This document shows positions 44,215 to 55,540 of a DNA stretch of 64,000 nt, one piece after another; within the stretch, counting starts at the first letter, position 1, and the number at the start of each line of letters is the position of its first letter. The DNA is from Antilocapra americana (Eukaryota > Chordata > Mammalia > Artiodactyla > Antilocapridae), in the NCBI GenBank assembly GCA_007570785.1, contig ML661885.1, positions 34,947,696 through 35,011,695 on the forward strand. The letters are read 5' to 3'. Under the pieces are notes generated by a model, which saw nothing but the letters and a program-made list of their open reading frames with translations, made no database searches and was not told the origin of the DNA. A program made the position numbers and the translations under genes.

Positions 44215-45777
44215 ATGGAAACAATTCCATTCACCATCGAAACAAAAAGAATAAAATACTTAGGAGTATTTCTACCTAAAGAAACAAAAGACTTGTATAT
44301 AGAAAACTATAAAACACTGATGAAAAAAATCAAAGGGGACACAAACAGATGGAGAAATGTGCCGTGTTCGTGGATTGGAAGAATCAATATAGTGAAAATG
44401 AGTATACTACCCAAAGCAATCTATAGATTCAATGCAATTCCTATCAAGCTACCAGAGGTCTTTTTCAGAGAATTAGAACAAATAATTTTTCAATTTGTAT
44501 GGAAATACAAAAAACCTCGTATAGCCAAAGCAATCTTGAGAAAGAAGAATGGAACTGGAGGAATCAACCTATCTGACTTTAGGCTATACTACAAATCCAC
44601 AGTCATTAAGACAGTATGCTACTGGCACAAAGACAGAAATATAGATCAATGGAACAAAATAGAAAGCCTAGATATAAATCCACGCATCTATGGACACCTT
44701 ATCTTTGACAAAGGAGGCAAGAATATACAATGGAGAAAAGACAACCTCTTTAACAAGTGGTGCTGGGAAAACTGGACAGTTACTTGTAAAAGAATGAAAC
44801 TAGAACACTTTCTAACACCATACACAAAGATAAACTCAAAATGGATCAAAGATCTAAGCATAAGACCAGAAACTATAAAACTCCTAGAGGATAACATTGG
44901 CAAAACACTCTCCAACATAAACCAAAGCGGGATCCTACATGACCCACCTCCCAGAATATTGGAAATAAAAGCACAAATAAACAAATGGGACCTAATTAAA
45001 ATTAAAAGCTTCTGCACAACAAAGGAAACTATAAGCAAAGTGAAAAGACAGCCTTCAGAATGGGAGAAAATAATAGCCAATGAAGCAATGGACAAACAAT
45101 TAATCTCAAAAATATACAAACAACTCCTGCAGCTCCATTCTAGGAAAAGAAACGACCCAATCAAAAAGTGGGCCAAAGAACTTAACAGACATTTCTCCAA
45201 AGAAGACATAAAAATGGCTAACAAACACATGAAAAGATGCTCAACATCACTCATTATCAGAGAAATGCAAATCAAAACCACAATGAGATATCACTTTACA
45301 CCACTCAGAATGGCTGCAATCCAAAAGTCTACAAGCAATAAATGCTGGAGAGGATGTGGAGAAAAGGGAACCCTCTTACACTGTTGGTGGGATTGCAAAC
45401 TAGTACAGCCACTATGGAAAACAGTGTGGAGGTTCCTTAAAAAACTGCACATAGACCTGCCATATGACCCAGCAATCCCACTGCTGGGCATATACACCGA
45501 GGAAACCAGAATTGAAAGAGCCACATGTACCCCAATGTTCATCGCTGCATTGTTTACAATAGCCAGGACATGGAAGCAACCTAGATGCCCATCAACTGAC
45601 GAATGGATAAGAAAGCTGTGGTACATATACACAATGGAATATTACTCAGCATTAAAAAAAAATTCATTTGAATCAGTTCTACTCAGATGGACGAAACTGG
45701 AGCCCATCATTCAGAGTGAAGTAAACCAGAAGCAAAAACAACAATACAGTATATTAACACATATATATGGAATTTAG
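44215..45777 (+). pseudogene. L1 ORF2p C-terminal remnant, 520 residues open
   Basis: L1 ORF2p is the L1 endonuclease/reverse transcriptase, normally about 1,250-1,280 residues. Here only the region after the RT catalytic core survives. It runs from [20 protein letters not shown], through [20 protein letters not shown] (thumb and post-RT region), to the Cys-rich segment [18 protein letters not shown] near residues 380-397 (CX3CX8HX4C-like spacing), ending LTHIYGI. There is no internal stop. The first ATG is only the first Met after truncation, not a real start. Endonuclease and RT active sites are absent, so it has no catalytic capacity. Translation is not expected; unbroken length indicates youth. 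Confidence 0.9.
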
Positions 45778-45967
45778 AAAGACAGTAACGAGAACCCAGC
45801 ATGCGAGACAGCAAAAGGAACGCAGATGTATAGAACAGACTTGTGGACTCTGTGGAAGAGGGCAAGGGTGGGATGATATGGGAGAATGGCATTGAAACAT
45901 GTTAATTATCATATGTCTAATCAATCACCAGCCCAGGATTGATGCTCGGGGCTCGTGCAACGAGATT

Positions 45968-46000
45968 TCCCGGGGGGAGGGAGGAGGGAGGGGGGCCCTG
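45968..46000 (+). promoter_or_regulatory. G-quadruplex-type tract in L1 3' UTR
   Basis: Four or more G-runs of three or longer are separated by one to four bases (GGGGGGAGGGAGGAGGGAGG onward). This satisfies the usual G3+N1-7 pattern. A G-rich 3' UTR tract is a known conserved feature of mammalian L1s. Confidence 0.7.
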
Positions 46001-46389
46001 GAAGGGGAGCATATGTAATCCCATGGTGATATCATGTCATTGTATGGCAAAACTAATAAAAAAAAAAAAAAGAAAGAAACTGAAAAAAAAAAATTCTACA
46101 AGTTCCATCGTCTACATAAGGACAAAGCTATCATTTGAATAAGAGTTGCCCAACTGAACAGCTAATAGGGTTTTGCCAAGAGAACGCACTGATCATAGCA
46201 AACACCCTCTTCCAACAACACAAGAGAAGACTCTACACATGGACGTCACCAGATGGTCAACACTGAAATCAGACTGATTATATTCTTTGCAGCCAAAGAT
46301 GGAGAAGCTCTATACTGTAAACAAAAACAAGACTGGGAGCTGACTGTGGCTCAGATCATGAATTCCTTATTGCCAAATTCAGACTGAAA

Positions 46390-46839
46390 TTGAAGAATGT
46401 AGGGAAAATCACTAGACCATTCGGGTATGACCTAAATCAAATCCTTTATGATTATACAATGGAAGTGAGAAATAGATTTAAGGGACTAGATCTGATAGAC
46501 AGAGTGCCTGATGAACTATGGACGGAGGTTTGTGACATTGTACAGGAGACAGGGATTAAGACCATCCCCAAGAAAAGGAAATGCAAAAAAGCAAAATGGC
46601 TGTCTGAGGAGGCCTTACAAATAGCTGTGAAAAGAAGAGAAGTGAAAGGCAAAGGAGAAAAGGGAAGATATTCCCATCTGAATGCAGAGTTCCAAAGAAT
46701 AGCAAGGAGAGATAAGAAAGCCTTCCTAAACCATCAATGCAAAGAAATAGAGGAAAACAACAGAATGGGAAAGACTAGAGATCTCTTCAAGAAAATTAGA
46801 GATACCAAGGGAACATTTCATGCAAAGAGGGCACAATAA
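46390..46839 (+). pseudogene. BovB ORF fragment: linker between endonuclease and RT
   Basis: A 149-residue open stretch with KKRKCKKAKWLSEEALQIAV, RRDKKAFLNHQCKEIEENNR and MGKTRDLFKKIRDTKGTFHA, typical of the BovB segment between endonuclease and RT. It ends at CACAATAA because one base is missing relative to intact BovB (near 46828-46835), shifting the frame. Upstream, CAACACTGA near 46258-46266 reads as a stop where intact copies have Arg (CGA to TGA, a CpG change). Confidence 0.88.
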
Positions 46840-47054
46840 AGTACAGAAATTATATGGACCTAACAGAAGCAGAAGATATTAAGAAGAGGTGGCAAGAATA
46901 CACAAAAGAACTGTACAAAAAAGATCTTCATGACCCAGATGACCACAATGGTGTGATCACTCACCTAGAGCCAGACATCCTCGAATGCAAAGTCAAGTGA
47001 GCCTTAGAAAGCATCACTACGAACAAAGCTGGCAGAGGTGATGGAATTCCAGTT

Positions 47055-47870
47055 GTGCTATTTCAAATCCTAAAAGATGATGCTGTGAAAGTTCTGCAAT
47101 CAATATGCCAGCAAATATGGAAAACTCAGCAATGGCCACAAGACTGGAAAAGGTCAGTTTTCTTTCCTATCCCAAAGAAAGACAAGGCCAAAGAATGCTC
47201 AAACTACTGCACAATTGCGCTCATCTCACACACTAGTAAAGTAATGCTCAAAATTCTCCAAGCCAGGCTTCAGCAATATGTGAACAGTGAACTTTCAGAT
47301 GTTCAAGCTGGTTTTAGAAAAGGCAGAGGAACCAGAGATCAAATTGCCAACATCCGCTGGATTATCGAAAAAGCAAGAGAGTTCCAGAAAAACATCTATT
47401 TCTGCTTTATTGACTATGTCAATGCCTTTGACTGTGTGGATCACAATAAACTGTGGAAAATTCTGAAAGAGATGGGAATAGCAGACCATCTGAGCTGTGC
47501 CTTGAGAAACCTGTATGTAGGTCAGGAAGCAACAGTTAGAACATGGACTGGACATGGAACAACAGACTGGTTCCAAATAGGAAAAGGAGTATGTCAAGGC
47601 TGTATATTGTCACTCTGCTTATTTAACTTATATGCAGAGTACATCACGAGAAACGCTGGGCTGGAAGAAGCACAAGATGGAATCAAGATTGCAGGGAGAA
47701 ATATCAATAACCTCAGATATGCAGATGACACCACCCTTATGGCAGAAAGTGAAGAGGAACTAAAAAGCCTCTTGATGAGAGTGAAAGATGAGATTGAAAA
47801 AGTTGGCTTAAGGCTCAACATTAAGAAACTAAGATCATGGCATCTGGTCCCATCATTTCATGGGAAATAG
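47055..47870 (+). pseudogene. BovB reverse-transcriptase domain, open but broken at both ends
   Basis: 271 residues covering the RT core. Visible: QAGFRKGRGTRDQIANIRWI, FIDYVNAFDCVDHNKLWKIL (motif A, catalytic Asp), GKGVCQGCILSLCLFNLYAE (motif B, with Cys and Leu replacing the usual Arg and Pro), and NNLRYADDTTLMAESEEELK (motif C, YADD intact). An in-frame TGA at 46998-47000 (Trp in intact copies) separates it from upstream sequence. A one-base loss near 47825 throws the end out of frame (LRSWHLVPSFHGK). It keeps catalytic residues but is not a complete protein. Confidence 0.9.
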
Positions 47871-47921
47871 ATGGGGAAACAGTGTTAGACTTTATTTTTT
47901 GGGGCTCCAAAATCACTGTAG

Positions 47922-48476
47922 ATGGTGACTGCAGCCATGAAATCAAGATGCTTACTCCTTGGAAGGAAAGTTATGGCCAACCTAGATAGCATATTGAAAA
48001 GCAGAGACAACACTTTGCCAACAAAGGTCCGTCTAATCAAGGCTATGGTTTTTCCAGTAGTCATGTATGGATGTGAGAGTTGGACAGTGAAAAAGGCTGA
48101 GCACCAAAGAATTGATGCTTTTGAACTGTGGTGTTGGAGAAGACTCTTGAGAGTCCCTTGGACTGCAAGGAGATCCAACAAGTCCATCCTAAAGGAGATC
48201 AGTCCTGGGTGTTCATTGGAAGGACTGATGTTGAAGCTGAAACTCCAATACTTGGGCCACCTCATGTGAAGAGTTGATTCATTGGAAAAGATCCTGATGT
48301 TGGGAAGGATTGGAGACAGGAGCAAAAGAGGACGACAGAGCATGAGATGGCTGGATGGCATCATCGACTCAATGGGCATGGGTTTGGGTAGACTCTGGGA
48401 GTTGGTGATGGACCGGGAGCCCTGGCATGCTGCGGTTCATGGAGTCGAAAAGCGTCAGACAAGACTGAGCGAATGA
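47922..48476 (+). pseudogene. BovB ORF C-terminal region in two pieces
   Basis: 47922-48269 encodes LLLGRKVMANLDSILKSRDN, TKVRLIKAMVFPVVMYGCES, KKAEHQRIDAFELWCWRRLL and LKLQYLGHLM, then stops at TGA where an Arg codon is expected. The remainder (48282-48476) continues [20 protein letters not shown] to the natural C-terminal TRLSE. The same premature TGA occurs in the 21771-22313 copy. Confidence 0.88.
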
Positions 48477-48489
48477 ACTGAACTGAAAG

Positions 48490-49335
48490 GAACTGTTTTG
48501 TATAGTATTTGTTATGATGCTTTTTTAATGACCAATAAGGCTTCTTAAGACTCCAGAGAGCATTTGGCCTGTTCTTAAGATCACCCAGTTTGACTTATAT
48601 TACTTTTTTCTCCTTTCAAGAAAGTAATTGATTAGGAAAGGGTGAAGGATAGTGGCAGAAGGAGACAAAGTTCATTCTGTAAAGGAGGCTTTATGATTAT
48701 AGTCACCTTTAAGAAATATCAAAATTATAATTCTAAAAAATGTGACATCAAAAAATCAGCTTGAGCTCAAGTCAGTAGGTTGTCAGTAAGAGTTCAGAGT
48801 AGGATGATATAAACAGCATTCCAAACCTAACAGGACCTGAGCTGCACAATGGGAGCCATTGTTTATAGGAATCCTTTTGCACCCACTTGCAAAGTTGCTA
48901 AACTGGTTTCTGTTTCCTTTGTGGGTGTTTTGGTCAAAGAAGAGAAGCATGTTTTGGCTTGTCATTGAGAGCTGATCTCTAATGGTAAAGAAACAGATTT
49001 ATTAGAATTATTTACCTCCACAAGAACCCTAAGTTCACATGGCTCAAAACCACCCACACCTGTGCAAATGACCTCCTTCTTCCTTCCTTCTTTTGGACCT
49101 GCAAGCCATGACAAAGGCAAATGTTTGATACATCTTAAGTCTTTGATAAAAATCAGTACACACAGCAGTCCTTAGCTGCCTACGTAAACCACTGGCCAGA
49201 TGACCAACTCTAATGATATGTTTGTCATTAGGCCACTGGAAGATCTGCCCCGAAAGTACATGAACTTGGGCATGCCTTCATATGGTACCTGTTTTAGAAC
49301 CTGAAATACGAAATCAAGTGGTGTAAATCTGTAAA
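48490..49335. other. No recognised feature
   Basis: No gene or repeat family recognised in about 850 bp. Confidence 0.45.
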
Positions 49336-49339
49336 ATTA

Positions 49340-49550
49340 GGGACTTTGAAATCAGACACATCTGAGTTTGAATTCTCTCTCTGCTGCTTACTGTGTTGCT
49401 CTGGCTGAATTACACACAGCTCTCTCCCCTCCAGTTGCCTCGCAAGTAACGAGAGACAGAACATACCTGCCAGGGCATTAAATTGGGATTAAATAAGATA
49501 ACATATGTAACGGGTCTAAGTACAATATCGGCCATATGGTAGGTGCTTAA
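49340..49550 (+). mobile_element. MIR SINE (sense)
   Basis: GACACATCTGAGTTTGAATT, TGCTGCTTACTGTGTTGCTC, GGGATTAAATAAGATAACAT and TATGGTAGGTGCTTAAAAAA track MIR from head to 3' end. Confidence 0.65.
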
Positions 49551-50316
49551 AAAAAAATTCCCTGAGCCCTCCAGCATTCTGACAAGGACTGATTTACCAC
49601 AAAGCAGAAGCACTGATTTAAGGTGGAAGAGATGGAGGGGAGGGCACAGAGACTTCTTGGAGGTGATGATATAAATCAGGGAACAAGGGAAAGCAGGAGA
49701 CAGCAGGTTGTACCTACAGCCCAGACAAGGGCACGCCAAGCCTGAACTTGGATAGCACCAGTGAGGAGGGGCTTGGAGTGTGTTCCAAAGAAAAGAGCCA
49801 TGAGACTCCTCATGGCCACATCTGTGGCAGAGAGCATGCTGCTGTCCTTGCAACCAGCAGGGAAGAAGAGATGGCTTGAGTCAAAAATGGTCATGGGAAT
49901 TCTGGGTATGTTTTCAGAGACCCTCAGACCATTAGGAACAGTTGCCCAGCTTCAGATGGACATGCGCTGCTTTAAGCTTAACAGAAAGGTCAGCATCCAA
50001 GTTTTCCTTGGGGGGAGTTAGCTCCCTATAGGTGAGTTCATACAACAGCTATAAATACCCTTAAGAAAGGAGGAAGTGCAGAGAAAGAAGAGAACAGGAA
50101 AGATCTAGACCATGTGTGTTTAGGTCAGAGGTAACAATCCTGTTCTAGGTTTTATCAGCTTTAAAGGTTGAATGACAAAAGTCTGTTTGTAAAAGGTGTT
50201 GAAACACAGTGTGGGAGGTTCCATATGCATCTGGTTTCTGGGACAGTGGTCATTTGGTGTCTAATATTTAAACAGCAAAAAACATTCAGAGAGAGTTTCT
50301 TTCTTTATAGGGGATT
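49551..50316. other. No recognised feature
   Basis: A 147-residue antisense open frame (49410-49853) overlaps the MIR and has no family resemblance I can name. No RNA gene or young repeat visible. Confidence 0.45.
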
Positions 50317-50327
50317 AAGAATAGCAA

Positions 50328-50911
50328 TGGAAGAAAAGCTATGATAAAACTAGATAGCATATTTAAAAGCAGAGACATTACTTTGCCAACAAAGGTCCAT
50401 CTAGTCAAAGCTATGGGTTTTCCAGTAGTCAGGTATGGATGTGAGAGTTGGACTATAAAGAAGCTGAGCGCTGAAGAAATGATGCTTTTGAACTGTGGTG
50501 TTGGAGAAGACTCTTGATAGTCCCTTGGATTGTAAGGATATCAAACCAGTCAACCTTAAATGAAATCAATCCTGAATATTCATTGGAAGGAGTGCTGCTG
50601 AAGCTGAAGCTCCAATACTTTGGTCACCTGATGCAATGAGCCAACTTATTAGAAAAGGCCCTGATGCTGGGAGAGATTGAAAGCAGGAGGGGAAGGGGAC
50701 AACAGAAGACAAGATGGTTGGATGACATTGCTGACTTAATGGATATGCTTGGAGAAGGGGATGACAGAAGATGAGATGGTTGGATGGCATCACTGACTCA
50801 ATGGACTTGAGTTTGAGCAAGCTCTGGGAGATGGTGAAGGAAAGGGAAGCCTGGTATGCTGCAATCCATGGGGTCGCAATGAGTCAGACATAATTGAGTG
50901 ACTGAACAACA
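50328..50911 (+). mobile_element. BovB LINE 3' end (sense) with perfect TSD and internal duplication
   Basis: AGATAGCATATTTAAAAGCA, ACAAAGGTCCATCTAGTCAA, AACTGTGGTGTTGGAGAAGA, CCAATACTTTGGTCACCTGA and the terminal GAGTCAGACATAATTGAGTG. AAGAATAGCAA at 50317-50327 and 50912-50922 flanks it exactly. Inside, a 62-bp segment (from GAAGGGGACAACAG at 50692) is repeated from 50754 in diverged form. Frames are broken throughout. Confidence 0.93.
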
Positions 50912-50954
50912 AAGAATAGCAAAAATTAACATTCCCTGTGTTGCTTCGGGTCAG

Positions 50955-51500
50955 GTACTCTTGTGAAGTAGACAGAATGACTCCTAAAAGTGTCCTTGTG
51001 CTGGTCCCTGGAACCTGTGAATATGTTACCACAAGTAGCAAAGGGGACTTAAGGTTGCAGATGGAATAGATATGTGGGTGAAATGAATTAAGGCTGCTAC
51101 TCAATTGGCCTTGAGATGGAAAATTAACCTGATGGATCCAATGAAATCACAAGGGTCCTCCTAAGTGGAAGTGGGGGACAGAAGGCTCAGTGCCTGTGTG
51201 ATTCCACGTGAGAAAGACATGATTGGTCATTGCTGGTAGAGAAGATGGCTGCCGGCAAACAGCCAGGGGTTGTAGCCAGGAGCCTGTAAATATCTCTAGA
51301 AGCTTCTAGAAAAGGCAAGACAATAGCTCTTCCCCTAGACCCTTCCCTTCTGAAGGCTGCTCACATACTGACTGTAGCCTAGTGAGATGCATTTTGGACT
51401 TCAGACCACTGGAACTATAAGATAATAAATCTGTGTTGTTTTAAGCCATTCACTTTTTGATAATTTGTTACAAGTGCAATAGGAAACAAATATATATGCT
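50955..51500 (+). mobile_element. MaLR/MLT1-type LTR, near full length
   Basis: Ordered phrases: ATGACTCCTAAAAGTGTCCT, GGTCCCTGGAACCTGTGAAT, ATGTTACCACAAGTAGCAAA, ATCACAAGGGTCCTCCTAAG, GAAGATGGCTGCCGGCAAAC, TCTAGAAAAGGCAAGACAAT, TTTTGGACTTCAGACCACTG, ATAATAAATCTGTGTTGTTT and TAAGCCATTCACTTTTTGAT. This is the classic MLT1-class solo LTR. No internal region is attached. Confidence 0.68.
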
Positions 51501-51527
51501 AAATATTAATAGTGTTCATGCCATACT

Positions 51528-51625
51528 TGAGGTAAGATCTATTATCCCCATTTTACAAAGAATTAAAATGAGAAGTCATACCTTGGTCTGATACCAAAGC
51601 CCATGCTCTTAGCCACTATCTTCTC
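51528..51625 (-). mobile_element. MIR/L2-like fragment (antisense)
   Basis: ATTATCCCCATTTTACAAAG then GCCCATGCTCTTAGCCACTA is antisense MIR-type sequence. Shortened. Confidence 0.5.
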
Positions 51626-51711
51626 CCCCTCTAAATTCCTCCAAAATCTCTATTGAGGAGTCTGATGTCATCAGCTTGCTTTCCTAGAAAATGCCTCATC
51701 TAAAGATAACT

Positions 51712-51981
51712 CAGCTGCTGCCAAGTCGCTTCAGTCATGTCCGACTCTGTGTGACCCCATAGACGGCAGCCCACCAGGCTCCCCCGACCCTGGGATTCTC
51801 CAGGCAAGAACACTGGAGTGGGTTGCCATCTCCTTCTCCAATGCATGAAAGTGAAAAGTGAAAGTGAAGTCGCTCAGTCATGTCCGACTCTCAGTGACCC
51901 CATGGACTGCAGCCTACCAGGCTCCTCCGTCCATGGATTGTCCAGGCAAGAGTACTGGAGTGGGGTGCCATTGCCTTCTCC
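51712..51981 (-). mobile_element. Bov-A2 SINE (antisense) with perfect 12-bp TSD
   Basis: Two antisense Bov-A units (CATGTCCGACTCTGTGTGAC.. and CATGTCCGACTCTCAGTGAC..) are joined by ATGAAAGTGAAAAGTGAAAG. There is no tRNA head, as expected for Bov-A2. The AGCTGCTGCC at its left end is its reduced AGC-type tail. CTAAAGATAACT at 51700-51711 and 51982-51993 flanks it. Confidence 0.95.
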
Positions 51982-51993
51982 CTAAAGATAACT

Positions 51994-54625
51994 ACATCAT
52001 AGTATAATGGGGCAAGAACAGATTATAATCACACCTAAAAATACAGTATAATTGTCTTCTTATTAGGATGACTTTGTATTTTTTGCTTTCAACCAGGAAT
52101 GTAAAAATGACCTTGTTATAAATAGATAATTTCCAGTCCTTGAAACTCAGTGTTTACTTTTCAATTAAGTAGGAGCTATTTGACTTAAGGTTATTTTAGC
52201 AATGCCCTTACTCACATTAAATTTTATTCTTTCTGTCCTGGCTCCTTCCCTCCTGAAGGTGGGTTTGTTCAATTAAAGCAGGCTATTAGGTAAGCCTAGG
52301 CTGAGTCTTGCTAGAGAAAAAGGAAGAACACTTGACCTTAGACTTTAGACAGAAACCAGATAGGCAATGCCAACAGCCAGCCATAGCCTATCCTTGTGTT
52401 TTAATTTAATTACTGTAATTGTAATTTTTTATAAATATTTCCTTTTAGTTTTCAAGTGTAAAATAGTATATTTTTATTTATATATATTTATATGCAGTTT
52501 TATCTTTATGAATTACACAGTAAATGCTTCTAAAAGCTTGCCTTCTCCATGAAATCTTTTCCCTCACCCCACTTTAGCACAAAGGAATGACTCTGCCCTA
52601 GTGCAAATTTGCAAATTAAAAGTCCCAGGAGCTCACATCATTCTTCTTGTAAGATTTCAAGAGATTTAAGCTGAAGAGAACATTAGGCAGCATCTGGTCT
52701 ATTAACTGACTGTATTCTGATCTGGCTTTTTATCCAGAATGACATGCTATACAACCTCACAAACTTTGTGCAAAGAGGTGTGCAAGTTGCATGCACACAT
52801 GTGTACACAGGACACACAAATACACTCACTCTTGTACATAAATATGAGTTGCCTAAATCATTTCTGAAATGCTTACATCAGGCATAGTACAGTACATAAA
52901 CTTTTTCAAAACCACTCTCTGAGAATAAACAAGAAAAGCTTATGTAACAATTATCAAAAGGTAGCTAATGACTCTATGTTATTTGCAAAGAGCTGTACAA
53001 CCATTTGCTCATCAGCTGGGTACTGGAATGGCAGTAAACAGCTTTATTCACCAAAACTCTTCTCCTCTTCTCTTTGCACTTGGTTTAAAAATGTGTAATC
53101 CAACACTTGAGTAAAGCAACTGAGTTTTGTTACTGCATAAATTTACACATCTGTCCACAGAAAACAAATGGAGGAGGTAAAAAACCAATGATTATTAATG
53201 CTGTAAGTCTTCTTAATAAGAGCAACACCCATAGCAATTTACAAAAAGCTAAAATACAATATTGTATCTAATTGAGAGGATATCAACACTATGACAGAAG
53301 GGGGAAAGATGGCAGCATCTAAGTCTTTTAAAAAGTCACATAAATATGCATATTGTTCAGTAAATTATACACTTTGTGTTTGTTCCCTGTTAAAAGATGA
53401 TACCAAACCATGAACATAGGAAATAAGCTTTTCATTCTCTCTCCATTAATAGCCATGGCCTTGTCCTGATATAGCCATGTTTTCCTCTTCCGCAGTTCTT
53501 GGCTATTAATAGCCAATGTTTTTCAAATAACTCAGTGGTTCATGACTGTGAAGTACAACAAACCTTACAGGTAAATAAATTGTAGAGAGAAAGAGCAAGA
53601 ATAGGAGTCTACATATTTTGGCTCTAAAACTAATTGGTTGCATAAACCTTAGAGAAGTCTCTTAAATTAAACTTAGTAAGAATTCTTCCTGTTCTGACAA
53701 GTATTTAGTATTATAATTAACTAAACTAATGATATAAAATATTAATCAGCACCATCTATAACACAAAATACCTATATTCCATTTGACATTACCAATAATA
53801 GCATTATCACATGGAGTATCAGCTTACATGGGTTAATTTTTAAGTCAATGGGGAGAGTTGAAAAAGATGTATTGTCAAATTTATAATTGAAAAAATATCA
53901 TCAAATCACCCACACATATGGTATGCAATGTTTTGTGTATATCCCAAATATAGAGAATTTCTTAAGCATACTAAAGCATGTTTGAAGGAAGAACAAAGGA
54001 AATTCTATATACAGATGTTTGGACACTCAAACTACATGACTTTAAGAAAACTATGAAACCCTGGTGGTGAATGGAGTATGGATGGGGGACCATAAAGTAT
54101 TTCTGTTTGCTTTTTGGTATACTCCTTTGTAGTTCTATTATACACATTAAGCTCTACAATTTTAATAGATTTATTTATCACGAGGTTTAGATGACAATTA
54201 TAGAGCCACATTCTATACTTTATATGTATTCTGGGTCTGAAGTCCTTGAATAACTTCAAGGTGGTATGATTTCACTGCAGCTGTAAGTGGTAGACATGTC
54301 TAGGACTATCACCAAAATTTACACTTCCCTCTTGTTGAAGAGGTGGATATGTGTTGGCATATGGTTGCCCATGACCTTTTCCCTGAGCTGAATGGATGAT
54401 GACATCTTACCTGATGACTCAAGGATTGCTCTTCTATGAGCAGACGTCTGGATAATCAGACACTCAGTTTGGAACTGAGAGGTGAATTCTGGAGCTCAAA
54501 GACTTTCTTGTTAGAGTCTAGTTGAGGTCATAATGACCAAAGCCATGTACAAGCTGATGGATAAGGAGAGAAACTAGTCTATACACAGGAGAATGGAAAA
54601 GACTTGCACAGCAAAATGGAAATCC
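51994..54625. other. No recognised feature over 2.6 kb
   Basis: Repeat-poor, AT-rich sequence. No gene, RNA gene or repeat family recognised. Confidence 0.45.
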
Positions 54626-54636
54626 AAGACCTTGGG

Positions 54637-54744
54637 GATTTATGTATACTTATATCTGATTCATGGTGTTGTATAACAGAAACTGACACAATATTGTAAG
54701 GCAATTAGCCTCAAATTAAAAACTAACAAAAAAAGAAAAGAAAA
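54637..54744 (+). mobile_element. Minimal L1 insertion: last ~108 bp only, with TSD
   Basis: CTGATTCATGGTGTTGTATA, ACTGACACAATATTGTAAGG and CAATTAGCCTCAAATTAAAA are an L1 3' UTR end, followed by a short A-rich tail. Perfect 11-bp copies of AAGACCTTGGG at 54626-54636 and 54745-54755 show that the whole insertion is about 108 bp. Confidence 0.88.
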
Positions 54745-54755
54745 AAGACCTTGGG

Positions 54756-55540
54756 CAGCAGGGGAAGAGAGAGACAACCATGACTACTGATGTTCTAGGA
54801 CCAAGTCCTATCTTTACCAAGCCTCGATTGCAGACGTCACTGCTTGCCCAATCATTACCATCCCTACTGTTTTCGAATATAACTGGGTCAGTTTTAACTT
54901 CTTATGACTCAGAGAGCCTTGACTAGAAAGAACACTGCCATTTGAAGTGTATGAAACATTCTGATGGAAAAAATTATATTGTTTTTCTCATTTGACCCTT
55001 TGACTAAAAGTCTGAAAAAAATAACCACTTTTAGTTTATGGGCAATAAAAAAAAAATAGGAAGGTGGTGCTCAGCACTGCAGTGCTTTGTCCAAAACTGG
55101 GCTTACCAACTCAAGACTGTCCATCTCCGTTATTCCATCTAACCCCCACCATTATGCCTAGATAGTTTCTTTCCAGTAGCTAACAAAATCTGTCCATAAT
55201 AACAGATATCCTTATTTTCTTACTAACTGACGATATGCCCAGGATTCACGTAGAAAGGTAGAGCTCTCTCCCCCATAACACAACGGGGCCAAACTTGTCA
55301 TTGGCGGTTTTAGCCCTTACTCCAATTTAGTAAATCTGGTAGTACTGCAAATAGGTGTTGTTGGGCATAATGAGTAAGTGGATTCTGAAGGTACAGGCTA
55401 TTTTAAAGGATAGTAGGCTTTTCAACTAATCTTTAAGTACGCTGAGGGTTATTACCATTTAAATGAATGGACTTTAAGTAAAGCACCTTTGTCATGTGGA
55501 TAGGCCTTATCAGTTGAAGGCCTTATAAGAAAAGACAGGT
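54756..55540. other. No firm feature
   Basis: A possible LTR-like phrase (CCTTATCAGTTGAAGGCCTT) lies at 55507-55526 without further support. Otherwise nothing recognised. Confidence 0.4.

Larger units (their letters stand above)
44200..46074 (+). mobile_element. L1 LINE 3' half (ruminant L1), 5'-truncated, with A tail
   Basis: A relatively young L1. ORF2 C-terminal coding runs unbroken to its native stop at 45777. A 3' UTR with a G-rich tract (45972-45996) follows, then AAAACTAATAAA and an A-rich tail to about 46074-46091. The 5' end is truncated near 44200. AGAAACGGAAAG (44188-44199) and AGAAACTGAAAA (46075-46086) may be a degenerate TSD, but A-richness makes this uncertain. It lies directly upstream of the BovB at 46155. 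Confidence 0.93.
46155..48489 (+). mobile_element. BovB (RTE-type) LINE, 2.3 kb, 5'-truncated
   Basis: The longest BovB here, missing the start of the apurinic-type endonuclease domain. It begins in GCTAATAGGGTTTTGCCAAG (endonuclease C-terminal part), runs through the RT domain and C-terminal region, and ends GAGCGAATGAACTGAACTGAA. It follows the L1 tail by about 80 bp. Full BovB is about 3.2 kb. Several frame breaks are described with the reading frames below. Confidence 0.95.

Noticed and set aside
44688..45281. 197-residue minus-strand open frame
   Set aside because: Shadow of the L1 ORF2 remnant on the opposite strand.
49410..49853. 147-residue antisense open frame
   Set aside because: Overlaps a MIR at its end, no recognisable domain, no splice or promoter context.
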